A stretch of 64,000 bases of DNA from Amycolatopsis sp. MtRt-6 (GTDB lineage Bacteria; Actinomycetota; Actinomycetes; Mycobacteriales; Pseudonocardiaceae): positions 180,409-244,408 of the forward strand of contig NZ_JADWPD010000012.1 of NCBI RefSeq assembly GCF_017308975.1. Reading direction: 5' to 3'. The translations under genes and the position numbers were made by a program. Below, one piece after another: positions 36,434-45,600 of the stretch (position 1 is its first letter; each line of letters opens with the position of its first letter). The notes beneath the pieces were generated by a model. It had not been told where the DNA came from. It saw only the letters and a list, made by a program, of their open reading frames with translations, and searched no databases.

Positions 36434-36952
36434 TCAGAGGCGGGCGAGGGCCGGCGCGTAGGTGAACGCGCCCGACTGGGTGGGTTCGTACGCGGCCAGC
36501 GTCCGGGCCTGGAAGTACTTGCCCCAGCTCGCGTCCGGCGAAACGATCGACAGCGTCGCCGCCTCGACGAACCCGAACCGCGAGTAGTAGGCGGGTTCGC
36601 CGAGCAGGACGACGAGGCCGTAGCCGAGGGCGTCGGCCGCCCCGACGACGGCGTGCATCAGCGCCGAGCCGACGCCGCTCGTCTGGTGCGCGGGCAGCAC
36701 ACCGAGCGGCCCGAGCCCGACGGCGGTCTCGGCGTGGTCGCCGAGGCGGGCCCGGCTGCAGCACACGTGCCCGACGACGGCACCGTCGTGGACGGCCACG
36801 AGCGAGAGGGCGTTGATCAGGTCGCCTTCGGCCCGAAGGTCGTCGACGAGGGGCGCCTCGATCGGGGTGCCGCCGGGCTCACGCCGGAAGGCTTCACTGT
36901 GGACGGCGTGGATCGCCGCCTGGTCGGCAGGCGTCTCGCGGCGGATCAGCAT
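36434..36952 (-). CDS. GNAT-family N-acetyltransferase (YhbS-like)
   Basis: Protein of 172 residues. It begins MLIRRETPADQAAIHAVH, and the acetyl-CoA loop is LPAHQTSGVGSALMHAVV followed by GEPAYYSRFGFVEA, typical of the YhbS subgroup. Substrate unknown. The ATG at 36952 has AAGG eight bases upstream; a GTG three codons earlier (36961) is possible. Confidence 0.85.
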   Translation of the reverse strand: MLIRRETPADQAAIHAVHSEAFRREPGGTPIEAPLVDDLRAEGDLINALSLVAVHDGAVVGHVCCSRARLGDHAETAVGLGPLGVLPAHQTSGVGSALMHAVVGAADALGYGLVVLLGEPAYYSRFGFVEAATLSIVSPDASWGKYFQARTLAAYEPTQSGAFTYAPALARL

Positions 36953-37064
36953 GAGCGCCACCTTGCCGCGAACCGGGTGGGGACGGCAATCGGGTTTCGC
37001 GCGCCGAGCCGGAAGGCCGCTGACGATTTCGGGTGAACGGCCTGCTCAGGCCGGGCGAATGGCC

Positions 37065-37070
37065 TAATGT
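37065..37070 (+). promoter_or_regulatory. -10 TAATGT before membrane-anchored protein gene
   Basis: TAATGT, seven bases, then GTG at 37078. There is no ribosome-binding site, so a leaderless transcript is likely. Confidence 0.55.
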
Positions 37071-37077
37071 CCGATCC

Positions 37078-37779
37078 GTGCAGCAAGGACCTCAGTACCC
37101 GTATCCGCAGTACCAGCCGTACCAGCAGCAGCCCGGCTACCCGCCGCCCAAGTCCGGGGGGAAGACCGTCCTGATCGTCGTGCTCGTGGTGGTCGGCGTG
37201 CTCGTGCTGGCCGGGGCGGGCGTCGGCGCCTTCTTCCTGCTGACCGCGGACGACAAGCGGTCCACCGCCGCGCCGACCTCCACCGCGCCGGCCGGTGAAC
37301 CCGACAAGTACTCCTCGCTGCCGCGGTGCAGTGAGGTCGGGAGCCGGATGAACAACCTGCCGCCGCTGACCAGTGACAGCCCCGCCGAACCCGCCAGCGG
37401 CTCGGACGACAGGATCCAGCTGTCCCAGCTCAGCTGCTCGTGGATGAAGTCCGGCTCGTCGTCCGGCACGGTGTCGATGATGCTCGCGAAGTCGAACCGG
37501 CCGGGCTCGGGAGATGGTCCCGGGTACGCGAAGGCGGGCTACGACATCGAAGTGGACCGCGGGGCCAAGCCGATCACCGAGAAGATCGGGAAGGCCACGA
37601 AGGCCGCGGACGTCGACTACGACCAGAGCGGCACCATGCAGTGCGGGGTGCGGTTCTACCAGGGCAACGTCGACGTCACCGTGATCGTCACGGCCGCCGA
37701 CACGTCCGACCGGAACATCGAACGGTGCCGCCGCAACGCGCACAGCCTGGCCAAGGCCGCTTCCGAGTCCCTCGAATAG
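37078..37779 (+). CDS. Single-pass membrane protein with proline/tyrosine-rich N-terminus
   Basis: Protein of 233 residues. A short cytoplasmic Pro/Tyr/Gln-rich segment (PQYPYPQYQPYQQQPGYPP) precedes one membrane helix at about residues 29-54. A Thr/Pro linker and an extracellular domain of about 165 residues with several cysteines (RCSEVG, LSCSW, MQCGV, RCRRN) follow. The arrangement resembles DUF3558-like or sensor-type surface proteins of actinobacteria; function unknown. A strong hairpin shared with kgd ends the gene. Confidence 0.72.
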   Translation: MQQGPQYPYPQYQPYQQQPGYPPPKSGGKTVLIVVLVVVGVLVLAGAGVGAFFLLTADDKRSTAAPTSTAPAGEPDKYSSLPRCSEVGSRMNNLPPLTSDSPAEPASGSDDRIQLSQLSCSWMKSGSSSGTVSMMLAKSNRPGSGDGPGYAKAGYDIEVDRGAKPITEKIGKATKAADVDYDQSGTMQCGVRFYQGNVDVTVIVTAADTSDRNIERCRRNAHSLAKAASESLE

Positions 37780-37781
37780 AA

Positions 37782-37821
37782 AAGGCCTCCCCACGGCGAA
37801 CCAGAACCGTGGGGAGGCCTT
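37782..37821. terminator. Bidirectional terminator before kgd end
   Basis: AAGGCCTCCCCACGG (37782-37796) pairs perfectly with CCGTGGGGAGGCCTT (37807-37821) between convergent genes. Confidence 0.85.
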
Positions 37822-37832
37822 CCTTCAAGCGA

Positions 37833-40800
37833 TCAGTCGAACGCCTTCGCGATCAGCGCCTTCTGCTCGACCTCGTGCACCTTCGACGAACCCGCCGACG
37901 GGGCCGCCATCGGGCGGCGGGACACGACCTCGAGCTTCGAGAACACCTCCGGGAACTTCCGGGGCAGGTTCAGGCCGAAGAACGGCCACGCACCCTGGTT
38001 CTCCGGCTCCTCCTGGACCCACGCGACCTGCGTCGCGTTCGTGTACCGCTCGATCGCCGCCAGCAGCTTCTTCTTCGGCAGCGGGTAGTACTGCTCGATC
38101 CGCACGATCGCGATGTCGTCCGCCTCGCGCTTCGTCCGCTCGGCCACCAGCTCCCAGTACAGCTTGCCGGAGGTCAGCAGCACCTTGCGGATCTTCGCCG
38201 GGTCCGGCGTGACGTCGTCGATGACGGACATGAACCGGCTCTCGCCGGTGAAGTCCTCGACGCCCGACGTCGCGGCCTTGTTGCGCAGCATCGACTTCGG
38301 CGTGAAGACGACCAGGGGGCGCTGGATGCCGTCGAGGGCGTGGCGGCGCAGCAGGTGGAAGTAGTTCGCCGGGGTGGACGGGACCGCCACCGTCATCGAG
38401 CCCTCCGCGCACAGCGAGAGGAAGCGTTCGATGCGGCCGGACGTGTGGTCCGGGCCCTGGCCCTCGTGGCCGTGCGGCAGCAGCAGCACGACGTCCGAGC
38501 GCTGGCCCCACTTGGCCTCGCCGGAGGAGATGTACTCGTCGATGACCGTCTGGGCGCCGTTGACGAAGTCGCCGAACTGCGCTTCCCACATCACCAGCGC
38601 CTCGGAGTTCGCCACCGAGTAGCCGTACTCGAAGCCGACGGCCGCGTACTCCGACAGCGCCGAGTCGTAGATCATCACGCGGCCCTGGCCGTCGGCCAGG
38701 TTCTGCAGCGGCGCGTACTCCTGGCCGGTCTTGCGGTCGATGAAGACCGAGTGCCGCTGGGTGAACGTGCCGCGGCGGGAGTCCTGGCCGGACAGCCGGA
38801 CCAGCCGGCCCTCCATCGCCAGGGAGCCGAACGCCAGCAGCTCGCCGAACGCCCAGTCGATGTCGCCTTCGCGCGACATCTTGTGGCGGCGCTCCATGAC
38901 CGGCTTGACGCGCGGGTGCGGGGTGAAGCCCTCCGGCACGTTCACGAACGCGTCGCCGATGTGCTCGATGACCTTGTTGGTGACCGCGGTCGGCACCTTC
39001 GCGGGCATCGGCTGCTCTTCCTCGACCGAGGGGCTGGCCTTCGCCGGGTGCTTCTCCAGCTCGCGGACCTCGTTGAAGACGTGCTCCAGCTGGCTCGAGA
39101 AGTCGCGCAGCGCGGCCTCGGCCTCCTCGACGGAGATGTCGCCGCGGCCGATCAGCGACTCGGTGTAGGTCTTCCGGACCGAGCGCTTCGTGTCGATGAT
39201 GTCGTACATCGCCGGCTGCGTCATCGACGGGTCGTCGCCCTCGTTGTGCCCGCGGCGGCGGTAGCAGATGAGGTCGATGACGACGTCCTTGTGGAACGCC
39301 TGCCGGTACTCGACGGCCAGCTTGGCCACCCAGTGCGCGGCCTCCGGGTCGTCGCCGTTCACGTGGAAGATCGGCGAGCCGATCATCTTCGCGACGTCGG
39401 TGGCGTACTGCGAGGAGCGCGAGTGCTCCGGCGCGGTGGTGAAGCCGACCTGGTTGTTGACGATGACGTGCACGGTGCCGCCGGTGCGGTAGCCGCGCAG
39501 CAGCGCCAGGTTCAGCGTCTCGGCGACGACGCCCTGGCCCGCGAAGGCCGCGTCGCCGTGCATCAGGACGGGCAGGACGGTGTAGCCCTCGCCGCCCTTG
39601 TCGAGGATGTCCTGCTTGGCGCGGACGATGCCCTCGAGCACCGGGTCGACCGTCTCCAGGTGGGACGGGTTCGCGGTCAGCGACACCTTCGTCTCGCCGT
39701 CGCCGAACATCCGGAAGTACTTGCCCTCGGCGCCGAGGTGGTACTTCACGTCACCGGAGCCGTGCGCCTGGCCCGGGTCGAGGTTGCCCTCGAACTCCTG
39801 GAAGATCTGGCTGATCGGCTTGCCGACGATGTTGGCCAGCACGTTGAGGCGGCCGCGGTGCGGCATGCCGATGACGACCTCGTCGAGCTCGTGCTCGGCG
39901 GCCTTGTCGAGGATGGTGTCGAGCAGCGGGATCGCCGTCTCGCCGCCTTCCAGCGAGAACCGCTTCTGGCCGACGTACTTGGTCTGCAGGAACGTCTCGA
40001 ACGCCTCGGCGGCGTTCAGCTTCGAGAGCACGTACTTCTGGACCGCGGGGTCCGGCTTCTCGTGCGGGATCTCGACGCGCTCCTGGATCCAGCGGCGCTC
40101 CTCGGGGTCGAGGATGTGGGTGTACTCGATGCCGACCGTGCGGCAGTACGAGTTGCGCAGCACGCCCAGGATGTCGCGCAGCTTCATCCGCTCCTGGCCG
40201 GCGAAGCCGCCGACCGGGAACTCGCGGTCGAGGTCCCACAGGGTGAGACCGTGGGACAGGACGTCCAGGTCGGCGTGGCTGCGCTGGCGGTAGTTCAGCG
40301 GGTCGGTGTCGGCCATCAGGTGGCCGCGCATCCGGAACGCGTCGATCAGCTCGATGACGCGGGCGGTCTTGTCGACCGGGCCGTCCGGGATGTCGGCGAC
40401 CCAGCGGATCGGCTCGTACGGCAGGCGCAGGCTGGTGAAGACGTCGTCGTAGAAGCCGTCCTCGCCGAGCAGCAGCTCGTGGATGCGCTTGAGGAACTCG
40501 CCCGACTCCGCGCCCTGGATGATGCGGTGGTCGTAGGTCGAGGTCAGCGTCATGATCTTGCTGATGCCGAGGTCGACCAGGGTCTTCTCGCTGGTGCCCT
40601 CGAAGGCGGCCGGGTACTGCATGGCGCCGACGCCGATGATGGCGCCCTGGCCGGCCTGCAGGCGCGGCACCGAGTGGTTGGTGCCGATGCCGCCCGGGTT
40701 GGTCAGCGAGATCGTGGTGCCGGAGAAGTCGTCGGCGGTGAGCTTGTTGTTGCGGGCCTTCTTGACGATCTCCTCGTAGGCCTGCCAGAACTGCAGGAAC

Positions 40801-41528
40801 GTCATGTCCTCGACGCCCTTGATCGAGGCGACGACGAGGTTGCGCGAGCCGTCCTTGCCCTTCATGTCGATCGCGAGCCCGAAGTTGACGTGCTCCGGCG
40901 TGACCGCGAACGGCTTCCCGTCGATCAGCTGGTAGTGCCGGTTCATGTTCGGGTAGGCCTTCAGCGCCCGCACCATGGCGTAGCCGATGAGGTGCGTGAA
41001 GGAGATCTTGCCGCCGCGGGTGCGCTTGAGGTGGTTGTTGATGACGATGCGGTTGTCCGCCATCAGCTTCGCCGGGACCGCGCGCACGCTGGTCGCGGTG
41101 GGGACGCTCAGCGAGGCGTCCATGTTCTTGGCGATGGCCGCCGCGGCGCCGCGCAGCTGCTTCGACTCCGGCTCTTCCTTCTTCGCGTCGGCCTTGGGCT
41201 CGGCCTTCGCCGCCGGCTTGGGAGCCGCCTTCGCCGCCGGCTTCGCGGGGGCCGGCTTGGCGGGCGCGGCCTGCTTGGCCGCCGACTCCGCGTTCTGCAC
41301 GGCCTTGGGCGACGGCTGGGCGGCCTGGCCGTTGGTGGCGGGCTTGGCGTCGGCCTGCTGCCGGGCGGTGTCCGCCTTGGCCTGCGCGCTCTGCGTCGGC
41401 TTGAAGTCCGCGAAGAAGTCGTGCCAGGCGGCATCGACTGAGGAAGGGTCGGCGAGGAACTGGTCGTACATCTCTTCGACCAGCCACTCGTTGGGGCCGA
41501 ACTGTGACGCAGGGCTGCTGCTGGACAC
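37833..41528 (-). CDS. kgd: Multifunctional 2-oxoglutarate decarboxylase/dehydrogenase E1 (Kgd)
   Basis: Protein of 1231 residues fusing an E2-like succinyltransferase domain to a thiamine-diphosphate 2-oxoglutarate dehydrogenase E1. An N-terminal helix (SQFGPNEWLVEEMYDQFLAD), an Ala/Pro/Lys-rich linker (about 45-130), the acyltransferase domain ending STYDHRIIQGAESGEFL, then E1 with GMPHRGRLNVLAN and HGDAAFAGQGVVAETLN. It makes succinyl-CoA or semialdehyde for the Krebs cycle and replaces separate sucA/sucB. In Mycobacterium it is inhibited by the FHA protein GarA. Homologue of Rv1248c; length is normal. Confidence 0.97.
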   Translation of the reverse strand: MSSSSPASQFGPNEWLVEEMYDQFLADPSSVDAAWHDFFADFKPTQSAQAKADTARQQADAKPATNGQAAQPSPKAVQNAESAAKQAAPAKPAPAKPAAKAAPKPAAKAEPKADAKKEEPESKQLRGAAAAIAKNMDASLSVPTATSVRAVPAKLMADNRIVINNHLKRTRGGKISFTHLIGYAMVRALKAYPNMNRHYQLIDGKPFAVTPEHVNFGLAIDMKGKDGSRNLVVASIKGVEDMTFLQFWQAYEEIVKKARNNKLTADDFSGTTISLTNPGGIGTNHSVPRLQAGQGAIIGVGAMQYPAAFEGTSEKTLVDLGISKIMTLTSTYDHRIIQGAESGEFLKRIHELLLGEDGFYDDVFTSLRLPYEPIRWVADIPDGPVDKTARVIELIDAFRMRGHLMADTDPLNYRQRSHADLDVLSHGLTLWDLDREFPVGGFAGQERMKLRDILGVLRNSYCRTVGIEYTHILDPEERRWIQERVEIPHEKPDPAVQKYVLSKLNAAEAFETFLQTKYVGQKRFSLEGGETAIPLLDTILDKAAEHELDEVVIGMPHRGRLNVLANIVGKPISQIFQEFEGNLDPGQAHGSGDVKYHLGAEGKYFRMFGDGETKVSLTANPSHLETVDPVLEGIVRAKQDILDKGGEGYTVLPVLMHGDAAFAGQGVVAETLNLALLRGYRTGGTVHVIVNNQVGFTTAPEHSRSSQYATDVAKMIGSPIFHVNGDDPEAAHWVAKLAVEYRQAFHKDVVIDLICYRRRGHNEGDDPSMTQPAMYDIIDTKRSVRKTYTESLIGRGDISVEEAEAALRDFSSQLEHVFNEVRELEKHPAKASPSVEEEQPMPAKVPTAVTNKVIEHIGDAFVNVPEGFTPHPRVKPVMERRHKMSREGDIDWAFGELLAFGSLAMEGRLVRLSGQDSRRGTFTQRHSVFIDRKTGQEYAPLQNLADGQGRVMIYDSALSEYAAVGFEYGYSVANSEALVMWEAQFGDFVNGAQTVIDEYISSGEAKWGQRSDVVLLLPHGHEGQGPDHTSGRIERFLSLCAEGSMTVAVPSTPANYFHLLRRHALDGIQRPLVVFTPKSMLRNKAATSGVEDFTGESRFMSVIDDVTPDPAKIRKVLLTSGKLYWELVAERTKREADDIAIVRIEQYYPLPKKKLLAAIERYTNATQVAWVQEEPENQGAWPFFGLNLPRKFPEVFSKLEVVSRRPMAAPSAGSSKVHEVEQKALIAKAFD

Positions 41529-41786
41529 GGCTGGGGCTCGCCTCTATCCGTCTCGATCTCGATCTTGAATCCGCTGATGCGCCTACCAGGCTAACCCCCT
41601 CGGTGACCGCGATGTGATGGAACCGGCCTGTGTGAGGCGTGGCGCACTAGGGTATCGGTCACTGACTCGATCAAGATGTGCTAAGGGAACCTTAAGCAGT
41701 GGACCCGGTACAGGGTTCCCGGGTTCTTTTTCCCGGGTTCGTCCCGTGGCCGGTGGACGTTCACCGGCGGGGGTTCTCCTGGGACG
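41529..41786. other. Promoter region between kgd and a small gene
   Basis: Divergent region of 258 bases. An imperfect palindrome, TGCTAAGGGAACCTTAAGCA, lies near 41678-41697, and a direct repeat of TTCCCGGGTTC follows at about 41718-41745. No gene is visible. Confidence 0.45.
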
Positions 41787-42059
41787 ATGTGGCTGGTCGA
41801 ATGTCCGTCGTTCTGGGACCAGGGCCTGGTGCGGCCGCTGGTCACCGAGTCCGGCACGGTCGTGCTCCGGTGTGATTCGTGCTCAGCGGTCTGGCTGTCG
41901 CCGTCCGACGTCGAGGAGATGGCGTGGGTCGAGCCCGACGAGCCGGACTGGCTGGTCGGGGCCGGGATCCACGTCCGGCCGGGGACGGTCCGGTGGGCGT
42001 CGCGCCCGGACGTCGAGGCGGCGGGAATGGGGGCGTTGGCCTGGCGGGCGCTGCCTTAG
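41787..42059 (+). CDS. Small zinc-ribbon-like protein
   Basis: Protein of 90 residues. Cysteines occur at C6 and in CDSC (residues 29-32), near tryptophans WLSPSD and WVEP, a pattern seen in short metal-binding ribbons. No signal peptide. I do not recognise the family. GGGA lies just before the ATG. Its stop overlaps the stop of the DUF4291 gene on the other strand. Confidence 0.6.
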   Translation: MWLVECPSFWDQGLVRPLVTESGTVVLRCDSCSAVWLSPSDVEEMAWVEPDEPDWLVGAGIHVRPGTVRWASRPDVEAAGMGALAWRALP

Positions 42060-42535
42060 GACGTCGGGTACGGCGGCTCGTGGGGGACGAGCTTGACCGC
42101 GAGGTGCAGCTGGTCGGTGGCCAGCAGGCCGGCGATGTCGCGCATCACGGGTGTGACGTCGGTGATGGCGGTGATCCACTCGTCGCGGGGTTCGCCGTCG
42201 ATCCGGACCGCTTGGAAGTTCAGCGCCGTGTGGTCGAGATCTCGCTCCGGGACCCATTCGACGTGCCCGGCGAGGGCCTGTTCGAAGCCTGCCCGGGTGA
42301 TGTCGAGGGCCAGGACGCGCTCGTGCCCCGGCTCGCGCCCGTTGCCGCTGAGGTAGGCCGCCAGGCGGAACGACGGCACGAACCACGTGGTCCCGCCCCC
42401 CTCGAAGGCCTGCTTCTCGAGCGCGGCATCGGCGACGGCGGGCGAGCAGGCCAGGTAGACCCGGATGGTCGTCTCGGTCCGCGCCGCCCGGACCTGCCGG
42501 TCGGGGACCCGCTTCTCCTCGAACATGCCCGCCAT
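42056..42535 (-). CDS. DUF4291-domain protein
   Basis: Protein of 159 residues. It has the DUF4291 pattern RQVRAARTETTIRVYLACSP, WFVPSFRLAAYLS and GHERVLALDITRAGFEQAL. The fold is related to ADP-ribosyl-transferase-like or toxin-like domains only by loose suggestion in the literature; I assign no activity. It lies alone next to repeat element B. An earlier M is absent, so the ATG at 42535 is used. Confidence 0.7.
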   Translation of the reverse strand: MAGMFEEKRVPDRQVRAARTETTIRVYLACSPAVADAALEKQAFEGGGTTWFVPSFRLAAYLSGNGREPGHERVLALDITRAGFEQALAGHVEWVPERDLDHTALNFQAVRIDGEPRDEWITAITDVTPVMRDIAGLLATDQLHLAVKLVPHEPPYPTS

Positions 42536-42566
42536 GCTCCCAGCGCCGGCCCGCCCCGGCCACGAA

Positions 42567-42697
42567 CTTTCGTGCGCAAGGAGGCATCTCGCGTGATTGG
42601 AGGGGCATCACGCGTGATTGGGCGGGCATCGGGGTGATGCCTCTCCAGACACACGTGATGCCTTCCTGATCACGCGTGATGCCTCTTTCCGCACGGT
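42567..42697. repeat. 21-base-period intergenic repeat element B
   Basis: Related to array A. Its ends are an inverted repeat: GTGCGCAAGGAGGCAT at about 42572-42587 and ATGCCTCTTTCCGCAC at about 42679-42694, pairing with two mismatches. Inside, two units CGCGTGATTG-GAGGGGCATCA run one way and two or three run the other way. The same edge, TTTCCGCACGG, occurs in array A. The element lies immediately downstream of the ABC exporter stop. Confidence 0.8.
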
Positions 42698-45600
42698 CAG
42701 CCGAGGGACCAGAGGCGGGCGTAGTGGCCGCCCGCGGACAGGAGCTCGGTGTGGGTTCCCGTTTCCACTATGCGGCCGTGGTCCAGGACCACGATGCGGT
42801 CCGCGCGGGCCGCCGTGGCCAGGCGGTGGGCGACCACGAACGTCGTGCGGCGGCGGGCGACCGTCTCCGTCGCGCGCAGGACCGCCGCCTCCGTCGAGGG
42901 GTCGAGGGCCGCCGTGGCCTCGTCGAGGAGGAGGACGTCCGGGTCGACCAGCTCCGCCCTCGCCAGGGCCACCAGCTGGCGCTGGCCCGCCGACAGCGAC
43001 CGGCCGCGCTCGCCCACCGGCTGCAGGAAGCCCGACGGCAGGGCCGCCACGCCGTCGAGCGCGCCCACCGCGCGGACCGCCGCCTCGACCTCCGCGTCCG
43101 TCGCCGACGGGCGGCCGTAGCGGACGTTGTCGGCCACCGTGCCCGAGAACAGGTGCGCCTCCTGCGGGACCACGCCCATCCGGCGCCGGAGCCCGGCCAG
43201 CTCGTACTCGCGGACGTCCGTGCCGTCGATCCGGACCTCGCCGCCGGTGACGTCGTAGTAGCGCGCCACCAGCTTCACCGCCGTCGACTTGCCCGCGCCG
43301 GTCGCGCCGACCAGCGCGATCGTCTCGCCGGCCGCGACGTCCAGCGAGAACTCCGCCAGCGCCGGGGCCTCCGCGCCGGCGTAGGAGAACTCGACCTCCT
43401 TGAACGAGACCTCGCCGCGCAGCCGGGGCGGCACGGCGACGGGCTTCTCGGCCGGCGGCACCGACGTCGGCGTGCGCAGCAGGTCGCCGATCCGGTTCAG
43501 GCCGACGCTCGCCTGCTGGTAGCCGTCGAACACCGCCGACAGCTGCTGGATCGGCGAGAAGAACTGCTGCAGGTACAGCAGGAACGCGAGCAGCACGCCG
43601 GCGGACAGCGTGCCCGCCGAGACGCGGTTCGCGCCCGCCACCAGCACCGTCGTGGTCGCCAGGTCCGACAGCAGCGCCACCAGCGGGAAGTACGTGGCCA
43701 CGTACCGCTGGGCCCGCAGCCGCGAGCGCCGGTAGTCGTCGCTGCGCGAAGCGAACGCCTCCGCGGAGCGGTCTTCGCGCGTGTACGCCTGCGCGACGCG
43801 CAGCCCGCTGACGTTCTCCTGCATGTCCGCGTTGACGACGCTGACCCGCTCGCGGGCCTCGTTGTACGCCTTCGACGCCGACCGCCGGAAGATCACCGTG
43901 GCCACCGCCAGCACCGGCACCATCGCCAGCGCGTACAGCGCCAGCCCGGCGTCGGTGACCAGCAGCGCGCCGGTGATCCCGGCCAGTGTCAGCGCGCTGA
44001 CCACCGCGGTGGCGAGGCCGGTCTGCAGGAACGTCGAGAGCGCGTCGACGTCCGTCGTCATCCGGGTCATGATCTTCCCGGACAGCTCCCGCTCGTAGTA
44101 GTCGAGCCCGAGCCGCTGCAGGTGCGCGTAGCTGCGGACGCGCAGCGCGTACAGCACCGTCTCGCCCACCCGCGCCGTCAGCCGCGTCTGCGCGAAGACC
44201 ACCAGCCAGTCGGCCGCGATCACCGCGGCCCCGATCCCGGCGGCCAGCCAGATCATCCACTCGACACCCGCGCGCACGCCGTGGTCGACGCCGAACTGGT
44301 ACAGCCCCGGCAGCGCGATCGACGCCAGCGCGTCCGCCGCCACCAGCGCGATCACCGCGGCCAGCGGCCAGCGCACCGGCCGCAGCAGCCCGGCCAGCCG
44401 GAACTTCGGGTCGGCCGCGGTGACGTCCACGCCCGGCAGCCGTGGCTCGTCGACGGCGGCCGGGAGCTTGCGCACGCCCTCGATCAGCTCCGGTGTCGGC
44501 GGCACGTCGAGCCCGCCACCCCCGCCGACCCACCCGCTGTTGTTCGGGTCGCCGCTGCGCATCCGCGCCGCTTCCGCCAGGGCGTCGACCTCGTCGCGGC
44601 TCTCGTCACGCGGCCACAGCGCCGGGGTGACACCGTCTTGGCCGCAGTCCAGGCCCTCGCAGCGGTGCTTCTCTTCGACGTCGTCGCCCGGGCCCGCCAC
44701 CAGCTCGCGGAACAGCGGGCAGCGCGCCATCAGCTCGGCCTCGGTGCCGACGTCGACGACGCGGCCCTCGTCGAGGACCGCGATCCGGTCGGCCAGCGCC
44801 AGGGTGGAGCGCCGGTGCGCGATCAGCAGGGTGGTCCGCGTCGCGGTGACCGAGCGCAGGGTGTCGTGGATCGCCGCCTCGGTGACGGTGTCGATGGCCG
44901 ACGTCGCGTCGTCGAGGACCAGGATCCGCGGGTCGGTGATCAGGGCCCTGGCCAGCCCGAGCCGTTGCCGCTGCCCGCCGGAGAGCGTGAGCCCGCGCTC
45001 GCCGACCAGCGTGTCGTAGCCGTCGGGCAGCGCGCGGATGAAGCCGTCGGCTTCCGCGGCCCTGGCCGCCGCGACGATCTCCTCCTCGGTCGCGTCCGGC
45101 CGGCCGTAGGCGATGTTGTCCCGGATCGAGGAGGAGAACAGGAACGCCTCTTCGAACACCACGCCGATCGCCTGCCGCAGCTGCCGCAACGGCACCTCAC
45201 GGACGTCGAGGCCGCCGATCCGCACCGCGCCCTCGTGCACGTCGTAGAACCGCGGCAGCAGCAACGAGATCGTGGACTTCCCCGAGCCCGCGGTGCCGAC
45301 CAGCGCGAGGGTTTCGCCCGGGTGGGCGGTGACCGAAAGGCCGTCGAGCACCGGTTCGCTGCGGGTGTAGCCGAACCGGACGCCGTCGAGCTCCACGCCC
45401 AGCGGCCCGGCCGGCAGCGGCCGCGCGTCCGGCGCGTCGACGACCTCCGGCTGCGCGTCGATCAGCTCGTACACCCGCTCGGCGCCGGCGCGGGTCAGCT
45501 GGGCCTGCACGACCAGCCCGGACAGCATCCGGGCCGGGCCGATCAACGTCGCCAGGTAGGTGGCGAAGGCCAGGAACGTGCCGAGCGTGATGGAGCCGTT

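Noticed and set aside
37440..41441. A very long + strand frame opposite kgd
   Set aside because: Kgd on the minus strand is unmistakable; the + frame has no domain features and reflects codon bias.
41678..41697. DtxR/IdeR iron box near kgd
   Set aside because: The palindrome TGCTAAGGGAACCTTAAGCA does not match the TTAGG-type iron box; left as an unassigned dyad.
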